From the NCBI GenBank assembly GCA_003439945.1, contig QVRM01001397.1, positions 229,501 to 293,500 of the forward strand: DNA of 64,000 nt. Direction: 5' to 3'. Position numbers and translations under genes: made by a program. The notes below the pieces were generated by a model. That model had not been told where the DNA came from. It ran no database searches and saw nothing but the letters and a program-made list of their open reading frames with translations. Shown piece after piece: positions 1 through 10,392 of the stretch (its first letter is position 1; each line of letters starts with the position of its first letter). This DNA comes from Dermanyssus gallinae. Its lineage: Eukaryota; Arthropoda; Arachnida; Mesostigmata; Dermanyssidae.

Positions 1-287
1 AGTTGCCTGTGACCTAGCTTTTTTGTCGGTTATTGGACTTGAGTGCTATTTTGTTTTCAGATATATGTTCCAGAGATAAGTATATATATATGTATATATA
101 TATATATATATATATACATTTTCATTCAAATGACATTCAATGTCCATCGAATAAAATAGAGATCGAATCCAGTAATAAAACAGAAAACATACAAAGTTTT
201 ATTTAAGGTGCTCAACAAGCGCTAACAAGAGGCATAACATTTAGAGGGCGTTAAAAAATATTTTGTATTTGCGTGTCTGGTCGTCAG
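1..287 (+). other. Intron of NT5C2 with a (TA)n tract
   Basis: Non-coding sequence upstream of the first NT5C2 exon in the window. It holds a (TA)n stretch at about 81-116 and a pyrimidine-rich TTTTCAG at 54-60 that looks like an acceptor, but no conserved coding sequence follows it. Confidence 0.6.
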
Positions 288-459
288 GAAACCGGAAGTC
301 TGCGTATCGGCAAACACGTGGGTCCACTCCAGGTAGGCCAGGTCTATTCAGGCGGCAGCTGCGATGTGTTCAACGAGTTCCTTGGCGCCAAAGGCAAAGA
401 TGTACTTTACGTTGGAGATCACATCTTTGGCGACATCCTCAAGTCAAAAAAGACACGGG
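288..459 (+). CDS. NT5C2: NT5C2 exon with HAD motif
   Basis: The exon follows a CAG acceptor (285-287) and ends before GTATGT (460). It encodes ETGSLRIG...[39 protein letters not shown]. The two aspartates in GDHIFGD belong to the metal-binding motif of haloacid-dehalogenase-fold nucleotidases. It begins in phase 0 and ends one base into a glycine codon that the next exon completes. Confidence 0.93.
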
Positions 460-853
460 GTATGTATGCTCACTTATTTGATTGCCAAATAACCGCCTTC
501 ACAGCGTGTCTCCTAGCCAGTGAACGACGTATACGTTTGCTTTATCTCATAGCATGAAACTCTTGCCGTATCGTCACTTGTCGTTCTTTGGCGTGCCGAT
601 TTATAGGGTGGCGCACGTTTCTGCTCATTCCGGAGCTGATCAAGGAGCTGAATGTATCGATGACTCAGTGGCCGATCTTCGAGAAGCTTCAGGAGTACGA
701 CGTTCAGCTGGCGAACGTATACCGAAATCTTGACTCCAGCTCCACCGAAAGCCCAGATATTACAGCTATTCAGACCAGACTCAGAGTATGTTTTGAAGCA
801 ATTTTGTGCTTTGCCTTAAGCTCATAGCTGAAGCAGCTAGATAAGCGTATATA

Positions 854-900
<47 letters not shown>

Positions 901-3523
901 ACCGTGAATGATTGATTACATTGAATAATGTATATATATATATATTCCAGAGTTAAGTCCTTCTTTAAAATATCCTCTTTTTAGCAGCTGTTTTGTCCCT
1001 ACCTTTATCGAATTGTTGGCATATGTCTGTATATATTTGCTATGTGGCTAACTGTTCTTGCTGCTGCTGTTGTTACTATGCAGGAAACGTCACACGATCT
1101 GGACATGTGCTACGGCATCTTCGGTTCGCTGTTTCGTTCGGGATCACGGCAGACGTTCTTCGCTGACCAGATCTGTCGATTCGCCGACATCTATGGCTAC
1201 ACGTTTCTCAACCTTCTCTACTACCCGTTCACGTACATGTTCCGATCGCCGGCGATGCTGATGCCGCATGAGTCAACGGTGGAGCATGACGATCATAGCG
1301 ACAACTCGGTGATACCGCAGGTCCCCTCCAGCGTGCGGAAGGTTAGCCCCAGCTCGTTAACAAGCGGGCAGACGTAGTACGAGGCAGGCTCTAGGGGCTC
1401 AAGGTTGCCATCTATTTACCCCGTCGAGGGCACCAAGCTTCCACACCAACTGCCAATGTTCAGGGCGGGCCTCGGGGAGTAGCAGCTTGTGGTATATACG
1501 TATAATAGCAATAACCAAGTAAAAAGAAGTCTTGTTGTGTAATTTTTGTTCCTGCTACTGCTACTACCACTACTACTACTACTGCTGCTGCTGGTGTTGC
1601 TTCTCATTAGTATCTTTGTAAAAAAAAAAGACGGGGGATTTGTCTAGATTTAGCTTCAATTGTGTAGACTTATGTTTGTCATTTTTAACTGAAGGGAGGT
1701 TGTGATAGACTAGTTATAGTTCTTTGTTTGTTGAACGTATGTCCAAGTCATAGGTGATAAAGCATGCTTGTCGTTCGACTACGAAGCCAACGGTGACACT
1801 TGTAGGGGCGAAGGGGTGTAACAACACAGCGAAGGTTAACGTAAAAAATTTAACTTGAAGAAGCGGCAATAACAGCATAAGACAACACGGCGCTAGCATC
1901 GCACACCTAGTTTAGGTCGGTCGTTGTATAAAGTCGGTACTATTCGATACTGCGTCCTAGTAACTTCCGATTGTAGATTATTCTTTCGTCACACAGACAC
2001 ATGAATTTCCAAAAATGCTAACAGTCGGGCACCGAAATGTATTCCGGATATGTTCTCTGAGCCTTGAAGCCAACGTCCCCTCGATTTCTTTTCTTAGAGT
2101 GGACACCTAGTCGAGCGCGGTAGCGTAGCACCTCGCGGCCGAAGGAAACACATACGTTCACGGGTTCGATCCCCACCGGTACACGTTTGTATTTATAGGG
2201 TCCATCTTACGAAGCAATGCAAAGGCACCCCCGTGGGCGTTAAATGTTGGCAGCCCCAAAAAGTTTTGTAGACTGGACACCTATGGATGTGCCTGTTTTT
2301 CAGCCAACCACCCACCCACCCCATTCCCTTCATCCCCTATCCTCACCTTACCTTCACCCTCCACATTTCATTGTCCCACATACTCATATGTGTTTCGCGC
2401 TCACTACGGATCCTATGAGTACAGTATTTGTTGTATGCATTAATTCTGGTTGTGCTCGTCCCTCGTGTCATCCCTCGTGTGATCACGACCTCTGTCGTCG
2501 GATTGTCTCCGTCACCACCTCACTGCCATCATTACCGTCCTTATCTCGATGACGTGCGCGATCTCACCACGCGGCCTGGCGCCTGGCCATCTCATGCACC
2601 CACATATCTGTCGCCGATGCTGCTGCTTGATACTGCTACTACATCTACTACTACTACTTCCACTACGACAACGGCTGGTTGAATATGCTGACCGTGTTGG
2701 CCACGCTGGACACGCTCACACATTCGCATATCCGTGCGGCGTCAACCACCACGCTCGCTTGCCCACCGGCGCGTATCAAATGCGCGCAGACGTCTTCAAG
2801 CGCTCTCGTTGGCCGGACAGCCGATCTCGTCGCCACGCAAGAAGCGACCACGACGCTGGTCCAAACCAGCAGCGTGAGCCTCTAGTGCAGACCAGTACGA
2901 CCACCGCCGCCACCACCACCACCATCACCATCACCACCATTACCACCACCACCACCACCATAACCACAATCCACTATTCATGTACATAGTCTGTCACCTG
3001 TCCATCTTCCCATCTATCTATCTATGCCACAATGTTTGTGTATGCGTGTGTGGTGGTGTATCTGGGCTTGGTGTCGAGGGCCTAATTGCACTCTTTCTCT
3101 CTCTCTCTCTCTCGCACTGTGTGTCTATCTCTCTCCCTCTCACTGTTCCCACTTCCTTGCAACAACTCCCTTAGCCCCACTTGCCTCGTTTTCTTCTCCA
3201 GGTCCGGTTCCTTGTCTCCCCCGCCTTGAGGAAGAGCGAGCAAGCGAGAGCGCGAAAGAGAGAGGGCTAGACTACAACCCCTGCAACTACTCATATGACC
3301 ATAAACTATTTTTAGAGTTGTTGTTGTGGTTATTGTTACTGTTGTTGTTGTTGTTATCATCATCATCGCTGTTGTTGTTGTTGTTGATCTCGTCGACGAG
3401 TTCCTCTCGATGTGCACGTGCGGCGTGCTGCCGTGATGGCTGTCTGAGCGGTCTTCCGCGCTCGACACGTAGCGAATGCATAACACGCTACACGCACTCC
3501 AACCACGCACTGAACCAAGCACG

Positions 3524-3559
<36 letters not shown>

Positions 3560-3721
3560 GGTCTCTCGCTATGTGTTTCGCCTACGGACGATTGGCGCAC
3601 TTGGTGTGTCCGCTTGCAGGTGTCGGTTACGAACAGCGGTTCAAAGGGGCCCGAAACCCCAACCCAGGTGACGCACCATCACGACATGGACGACGACGAC
3701 GAGGAGAACGGCAAACATTAA
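288..3721 (+). CDS. NT5C2: Cytosolic purine 5'-nucleotidase, 3' part of gene (four exons)
   Basis: NT5C2 dephosphorylates IMP and GMP in the cytosol and can act as a phosphotransferase. The exons at 288-459, 607-785, 1084-1341 and 3620-3721 join in frame and end at TAA 3719-3721, giving 236 C-terminal residues. Visible family signatures are the HAD-fold motif [13 protein letters not shown] in the first exon, GWRTFL..IPEL in the second, [17 protein letters not shown] and [11 protein letters not shown] in the third, and an acidic tail [12 protein letters not shown] in the fourth, matching the acidic C-terminus of vertebrate NT5C2. The N-terminal half, with the catalytic DxDxT motif, must lie left of the window. 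All junctions are GT-AG with matching phases. If the last intron is retained, a stop at 1375-1377 ends the protein after a different 12-residue tail. Identity is confident; use of the last exon is inferred. Confidence 0.93.
607..785 (+). CDS. NT5C2: NT5C2 exon, C-terminal cap region
   Basis: The acceptor TATAG ends at 606 and the donor GTATGT starts at 786. The exon encodes [15 protein letters not shown] followed by [19 protein letters not shown], colinear with vertebrate NT5C2. It completes the split glycine codon and ends in phase 0. Confidence 0.93.
1084..1341 (+). CDS. NT5C2: NT5C2 exon; reads on to a stop at 1377 if unspliced
   Basis: The acceptor is ATGCAG at 1078-1083. The exon encodes [24 protein letters not shown]...[11 protein letters not shown]...[12 protein letters not shown] donor AAG|GTTAGC sits at 1341/1342 in phase 0. 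Without splicing the frame continues 12 codons ([10 protein letters not shown] at the end) to TAG 1375-1377. The acidic tail typical of the family is absent in that reading but present on the exon at 3620. Confidence 0.9.
1342..3619 (+). other. Last NT5C2 intron (or 3'UTR of the unspliced form)
   Basis: This stretch carries a tRNA-derived SINE (2110-2273), a (CAC/ACC)n block near 2896-2966, (CT)n runs near 3094-3140 and 3530-3560, and a (GTT)n block near 3315-3385. Open frames here are low-complexity shadows of these repeats. No further exon was recognised. Confidence 0.6.
2110..2273 (+). mobile_element. tRNA-derived SINE, copy 1, with target-site duplication
   Basis: The head has a B-box GGGTTCGATCCCC near 2162 and an A-box-like GCGGTAGCGTAG near 2118. 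A body GTTTGTATTTATAGGGTCC...GAAGCAATG follows and is shared with copies at 19078 and 30247. The element is flanked by the 10-nt direct repeat TGGACACCTA (2100-2109 and 2274-2283), as expected of LINE-mobilised insertion. Confidence 0.8.
3620..3721 (+). CDS. NT5C2: NT5C2 terminal exon with acidic tail
   Basis: A strong acceptor (CGCTTGCAG, ending 3619) precedes an open phase-0 stretch of 33 codons plus TAA. It encodes [16 protein letters not shown] followed by [16 protein letters not shown]. The His-rich then Asp/Glu-rich ending resembles the THCHDEDDD-type tail of vertebrate NT5C2. Phase agrees with the donor at 1342. Transcript evidence is lacking, so this exon is inferred from tail similarity and splice sites. 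Confidence 0.75.
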   Translation: MSVTNSGSKGPETPTQVTHHHDMDDDDEENGKH

Positions 3722-4033
3722 GTGGGCGGCGAGCGGTGTTCTAACAGACGTCGCGTCGTTATCACTGTCGTCAGCTTGACAACAGCAGCAGCAGCAGTAT
3801 AGAGGCGCGTGGCGTCCTGACTCTTCCTCATCGCGCGGCGTCCTCGACCACCGAGCTACAACATCTTCCGCCGCGGCTTCTGCTTGAACCAGATCAGTAA
3901 CGGTCAGCACAAGCGGTCCCCCGACGAACGGCCATTGGCCATCATTGATTGGGGTGCTTGTGCCGGGTCGCACAATCCTGAAGTCAAGACATTGTCCAAC
4001 TAGGAAGAGCAGCGTTACGGCGCCGACGTTGCA

Positions 4034-4039
4034 AATAAA
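4034..4039 (+). terminator. Candidate polyadenylation signal AATAAA for NT5C2
   Basis: This canonical AATAAA lies about 315 nt after the TAA of the terminal NT5C2 exon, just before (AC)n and (TA)n tracts. No other canonical signal was noticed between the stop and this point. It is a position-based inference. Confidence 0.45.
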
Positions 4040-4055
4040 GACACACACACACACT

Positions 4056-4099
<44 letters not shown>

Positions 4100-5177
4100 T
4101 ATACATATGCGTATGTAAACCAATTTGAGAGAAGAGAGAGAAGCCCTAAGCTGTGAGTGCATCTCAGCGACAACGTTAACAGTAGAACGGACTGAAATCA
4201 CGATGGTAACAATGCAAAGAACGACACATGCAATGTGAGCATTACCCGCAGAAGCAACAAAGACAGAGTCAGCTTGTCAACGCAACCAAGTTTGTAGTAT
4301 TTCAGCGCAACGTTAGGTTAAGTAGGCAGACTGCCAGGGCCACTTCAAACCGATCGCAGATGTAGTGTAGTGTACGGGGGATGAGACATAGAGTACGCAG
4401 TTAAATAGCAAACAACACGGGTGGATTACATCATGAACACGGCACCAACTGAAATGCGCCCTTGGGGCAATACCGCGCGCGCGCAATGTTACAACAGTGA
4501 TTGGATGCGAATGATTGATGTATGTTAAGCAAGCAGCGATCTCAATGGAATGGTCCAATTGTGGTAGGCTCAAGCAATATACTGTCGTTGGAGACATGAG
4601 AAACAGAAATGTGCCATATGGAGAGTGCCGAATGATGGCTAGAACAGGGGCAACAAAAAAAAGAAAACAGAAAACAAGACAAAAGACGTGACTGCGGTGG
4701 CAGCTAATCGACTAAGAATGATCAATAAAGTATTAGTGTGGAACTGCTCAGCCATCCTCAGAGTGGCTGGCAGGCGACGGGCACTCACGGGTCTGTAGCA
4801 GCTTCTTATGGTGGTAGTAAATTGTTTTTGGTACATTTTACACCCTTTTTTGGAAAACCTATACTTGCAATTTTACAGCGTATATGCGTATGCAAACAAT
4901 AAGTCGATGACAAAGTTCAGTAAAGAGCTCTAACAGCTATTGAGAGAGAGAGAGAGAGAGAGAGAGTCAGAGCGCGTAAGAGGGAGAACTGACTACTACT
5001 ACTACTACTACTGTGTAGTGCGTATTGACAATTACACATATATACGTAGGAACATGTATGCTTACACACTCCACCAACTACCCTCCGTGGGTAGCTGGTG
5101 CTCCTGCTACCCCGAAGCTTGGCAACGACACTTAGAGCGGTTGGTTAGATTTATTACGATTGTTCGAAATGCGCGGC

Positions 5178-5194
5178 GGGGGGGGGGGGGGGGG
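5178..5194 (+). repeat. Poly-G run (G17)
   Basis: Seventeen consecutive G residues lie between GCGCGGC and CAAGTATGG. The run could be unstable in replication or assembly, or form G-quadruplexes. There is no coding context. Confidence 0.95.
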
Positions 5195-6003
5195 CAAGTA
5201 TGGCATGTCAGGATGTGACTGACAGCTGGTTTAAGAAGTTTCCACAACATTGCAAATGGAACGAATGATGCTTACAGGTGGTTCATAAAATCATTTTTTC
5301 CACGAAGCGGGTCGATTTAATCCGAAAGAGCGGATACAACGACGTCTTAAAGAAATCGCAACGAAGTCGTCTGCTCGTGTCGACCCATTTTTAGCTGATT
5401 TAGTAAAGCAGCTTCTAAAAAGTCAAACTGATCTTATGACATCGCTTTCAAAACCAGAAACACAAATTGGGTAGTCGAGGGTCGTCCGTCTGTATTAGCT
5501 GGATAGCTTTTTGTTGATTGTTGTTAAGCTTTTCTTACGCTACAAGTCGCATTGTTTCCGTCTTATAGATATACACACATACATACATACTGCGCGCATA
5601 TATATATATATATAATATTGATTATAAATTTGAATAAAAGAAGACTAGTATTGCTATGATTCTACTTTAACGGTGTGTTGCATTTTATACGGACAACCTG
5701 CACAGATGCTCACAGGAACAGCGTCGATTTCGCGGTACTTAACTTCCCTGACATATCACTAAACAATTTAAAGTGGCACTCTAAACATGTACTAAATACC
5801 ACGTTTCGGCCTTTGCTAAACAGAAACGAATACTATTCTTCGAACAAAATGCGTCACATTTCATTTAGATATGATACGCAACCTTGCGTACTTGGCGATG
5901 ATCGATGACGATGTGACACCTTCGATAGATGTTAGTGTTAGCTCTACAGATAAAATGATCACAAAGCCAGAATAGCCGTTTTAGTCAAGATTATAGAGCA
6001 ACC

Positions 6004-6009
6004 TTTATT
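6004..6009 (-). terminator. Possible mTOR polyadenylation signal
   Basis: TTTATT on the plus strand reads AATAAA on the mTOR strand, about 1.6 kb past the stop codon. I noticed no closer canonical hexamer. The distance makes this tentative. Confidence 0.25.
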
Positions 6010-7598
6010 TTAGTACTCTTCTCGTTCTATTCGCCTGGATATACAAGACATTTTCAGCCCAACAAAAGCGTTGCGCGCTCGTAGGCTAATGCTGGCCACT
6101 CTACGTGGCCAGGTTATGGCCACGGGCAGCACGACAATAGTTGTCTTATGGAAAGTGATGAAAATCCGGCAGACGCATAGGCGCTACGTGTGACACACAA
6201 ATAGTTTCTGAGCGCAAGGTGCCGTTAAACAAGAGACTGCACATCGTCCTCTACGACACGAGGTTTCCTTCATTGTCTGACTTCTCACACCGTTCAAAAC
6301 TGTGTCTGTCGGTGTTGCCGCCAATGCTGCCTGATTCTGAACAGAAAAAAAAGCTCACGCCATCTGTGATATTTATCCAAAATCATTGCGAAGCATCCCT
6401 TACCAGCGCTGTTATTGAATAGGTGAGGGAGAGATAGGTGCGTAGAGGTGCAACGGCACCGTACATTTTCAGCAATCGGTCAATTGTTGGGAGTTCTCCC
6501 TAGCGCTTGCAGGCTTGCACGTAGATATGAGTACACGTAAGCGCGCGATTTCCGCATGCGCTTTCACCTTAGATCTGTCATTCACTCGGGACAAGGTACA
6601 CCGTTTGATTGTATCGTGCGCCGGCAGCAGACTATCCAATACACTACTATTTGTAACAACATTGCCTAGTAAAAATAGATTACTGTACCATTTTGCCATA
6701 ATCACTATGGTGTGTATTATATAGAGTAATTTTATGTCGTGTATACTCTCTCGCAATCTCTATACTAACGCACTAAAAGCAGCAGGCAAATCTGATCTAC
6801 AGATCACCGATGCTCATCAATTGTGTCGTTTCGTCGGTCACATTTGTTGATGTCATTATGGCTTTGTCTGTCCACGACCATATTATCATGAGGTCCAAGA
6901 TATGCGTCCCACTACTGTACAAGAAGACACGAAGCCCACGCGGGTCGGCTAGACGGCAGCGCTTCCGGCAAGCTATTGTTTATGCCTCATGATGGAAAGG
7001 TCCGGGGTGTTGTCTGTGTGCTTTGTTTTTTTTGCATGGTTTGTCCTTTGCAAATATACATTCTACCTATCTGTGCCTTCCGTCCATCTATCCTTCATAC
7101 ACTAGTTTATCTATGCATTCCAACCAATGTGGCATCATCATACAGTCAAAACGTTCACGAGTCCACTATGCAATCAAGACAAAGCGGTCACAACCACATT
7201 TGTTCTTCGTAACTTCGTTTTTTGCTGTGTCCCATTTAGCCTAATACTACCGCCTTTGGGGGCCCGCCATTCAAAGAAGTAACTATGACTGACAGCTACA
7301 CTGACTAGCCATAATAATAATAATTCTAACTAACAATAATAATAACATGAAATGTTCATAGTCATAGTAACAAGACAGCAAAAAAATCAAACAGAGGAGC
7401 GTCTTCCCAGCAGCCACGCCGGCGCGATCGTGCGCTTCCTTTGCGTCGGGCCCTCAACATACGTTAAGTTATGTCGTCGCTGATGCTGTGGCTGCAGTGG
7501 AAATGACGCTGCTGGTCGTGTGAGAATAATGACTTCGCTCGCTAATGGGTGGTACGACGCGAGAACTAATACCGGTTGTATAGTTAGTAGACATTCGT

Positions 7599-7720
7599 TC
7601 ACCAGAATGGACACCAGCCGATATAGCACTGGCAAAGGTTTTCGGGCGAAGTCGCCTGTCGAATGAGCAGTTCCACCTGTTGTGAAACTTCAAGTGGTGT
7701 CCGTTGATCGAAGTCACATC
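7599..7720 (-). CDS. mTOR: mTOR exon 16, FATC domain and stop
   Basis: The acceptor GTGGCAG ends at 7721 and the stop TGA is at 7601-7599. It encodes [39 protein letters not shown]. The last residues are almost invariant in TOR kinases, including the redox-sensitive cysteines of FATC. Confidence 0.96.
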
Positions 7721-9765
7721 CTGCCACCGAAGAAACGAAACACACCATATTTAATACGTGCGCCAATTAGTCACCGAAATAATTGAAATATACTAGAAAC
7801 AGATAGCCATAAAAAAAACACTTACGTTGGAGGAAATTATATTTAAAAAAATAAAAAAAGCTCAAGTTAATCAAGACACTTCACAGTGACTAAATAGCCC
7901 CGCAGACTAATGGTAAGAGGCACAATATGTAAAATTTTAGAAAACAACTTATTCTCAATGAATACATCAATATCTATCTATTTATCCAGTATATAATTGC
8001 GCGTTAGGTGGCAGAGCGCCCGGCGTGGTGATGCAACAGATAAAGATGTTTTACAGATTGCAGAATAGAAGCAGCAGGGACTCAACCTTAATATTTTACT
8101 ACTAACCTAAGACAATAAGTATACAGCTACTGTTTGTAACGCACGTAACGTACAGGCCAGCCGACCAATATGCGGCTGATTGACCATCGTACTGATAACG
8201 TACGAATGAAGACTATAGCAGCTCGTGATATATGTATAGAGAACGAAAAAAGAAAGAGGGAAGACACACCTGTCAGCTTTTCTCGGACGCGTTTAATAAT
8301 AGCGACAGCTTTCCTATTGAGAACTTCTTGCTTCGGACCTTGAGGGGGTTGCTGTTGTTGTTGTGGTCGGATTGCGGGCTCGCCCTGAGGATTCGCACGC
8401 GCTGATTCGTCAATTGGCGCCTCCGAAGGCGGCTGAGATAAATCGCTGGGTTTTGACGTTTCATTCGCACTTGATTTCCGAACACTAGCATCCCCTGGAA
8501 GCAGACATGATAGAATTAAAGCTCTGCAAAAAATAACTAACTAAATCACCAACTATATTTCCGGTACGTACGCAGACCCAGATACGATACTGAGTGAAGT
8601 ACCTCTATACATTTACCCGTTTTGATATGAACCGATGTATACAAATACTCGCACTCTGTTAAAATATTCCTAATCCCTAAATTCAGAACCCAGCACTCAG
8701 AGGAATTTCAAACTTTTCATACATTCGTCCTGTTACACGCAAATTACGTTCGACTTTCTTATTCATAGTGGGACATTTTTTGACAATGGATGGCCTAATG
8801 ATAACAATCATGTGATGGCTCTTAAATCACCCTAAAGGATTTTGCCGAAAATGCGCTCAAGGAACAACGAAACGTCAATTAAAAGATACATAAATGATTA
8901 TTAAAATAATCAATGTTTACAAAATGTTTATTTAAAATTATAGTAAACAAACGTACTTAAATTGCTATTTAAAAATACATAAATATCGCACAAGAATAAT
9001 TTGTAAGACATGGCGCCGGGAAATGCGACCCTAACTAGCATGACGACTCCTGCATCAATTTCGTCAATAAAGTCCGCGCGCGCATCCACGACGTGTCCAC
9101 TATATTCACGAGAAGTCAAATTCTTTCGGAACTGTCTGCGTCTGCTGTGATTGAAGTTCGCTGTTTATACACTGACGGACTGGACTCGAATAGACCGCTC
9201 ACGAAAGTAGTTCTAACTTTTAAACGGCAGTCATCTAGTCCGCTAGTTTGTTGGCTACACGGAGTATTCGTATGTATACTCCGCAATTACGATTCGCACT
9301 GCCATATATTTGATACCAAAATGATTAACATGAAATGCCTGAATGTGTTAGCTTTGAGCGCTGTAAATGACGGTAGGGTTATGGTTTTGAGATATTGGAC
9401 GTGAGGTCTAAAAAGGAACTTAATTTTTGCAAATTCTCTACTAAACGACCATGTCGCATTTTCTGCTCAGCGTTACATGTTCTTTGAACAAACAGAATTT
9501 TCTCTTTGAAGGAGCAGAACCCCACGAACACGATGTGCCTAGTTTTTGTATAGGAGAACTAGTTATCTCGCAACAGCACATTTTATGCTTCAATATCGGG
9601 GGAAAACACCACTGTCACAAATTATAGTAATTTAACTCTCACTCCGAAACAAGACTTCTTAGAGACCATGTAGCATTATAAAATATTTGCTGTAACAAGC
9701 TATTATCGATTTTAACACCCTGTATATATATATATAGAAAACTATGAATGCAGCGTTGTACGCCC

Positions 9766-9799
<34 letters not shown>

Positions 9800-9825
9800 G
9801 GGCGCACAACGCTGCATTCATAGTT

Positions 9826-9900
<75 letters not shown>

Positions 9901-10310
9901 ATATATATATATATATATATATATAAAGAAAAACAAAACAAAAGAAAACAAATAAGCGTTAGGGGATCGCCAAACACGCTTTTTCTATGAAATTGGGGAA
10001 TGAAATGTCTTGTTTAGGAGTCGGAATGAGTTTGTTTAGGCTTTTGCCTTCAATTCATTAAGAGTTTCCATTACGCTCATAAAATAGACATCTTCAGCTT
10101 CATTTCACGAGTATAACATTAGTACCAAAATGGTGGTGGTGCAATTCGTGATATGATTACTGTAACCCGTTTTCCTCTGTCCCCCGAGGTAGGATTCCTA
10201 GAGGGTCCCGTGTTAACAAAGAAGGAACGTTAGCAGCTGGCTTCAGATGGTGAACCTCTAACTGAGTCTAATGATCCCACAAAATGTCGCCCATTCGTTT
10301 TCTGAAACCT

Positions 10311-10392
<82 letters not shown>

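Larger units (their letters stand above)
3722..7598. other. Intergenic stretch between the convergent NT5C2 and mTOR genes
   Basis: No gene was recognised. The stretch holds an (AC)n/(TA)n compound at about 4040-4090, (GA)n at 4941-4966, (CTA)n near 4994-5011, an uninterrupted run of 17 G at 5178-5194, and a short (TA)n at 5598-5613. The part adjoining 7598 should include the mTOR 3'UTR. The nearest minus-strand AATAAA I saw is at 6004-6009. Confidence 0.6.

Noticed and set aside
54..75. Acceptor-like TTTTCAG as an NT5C2 exon start
   Set aside because: The following sequence does not encode the expected NT5C2 residues and soon becomes (TA)n.
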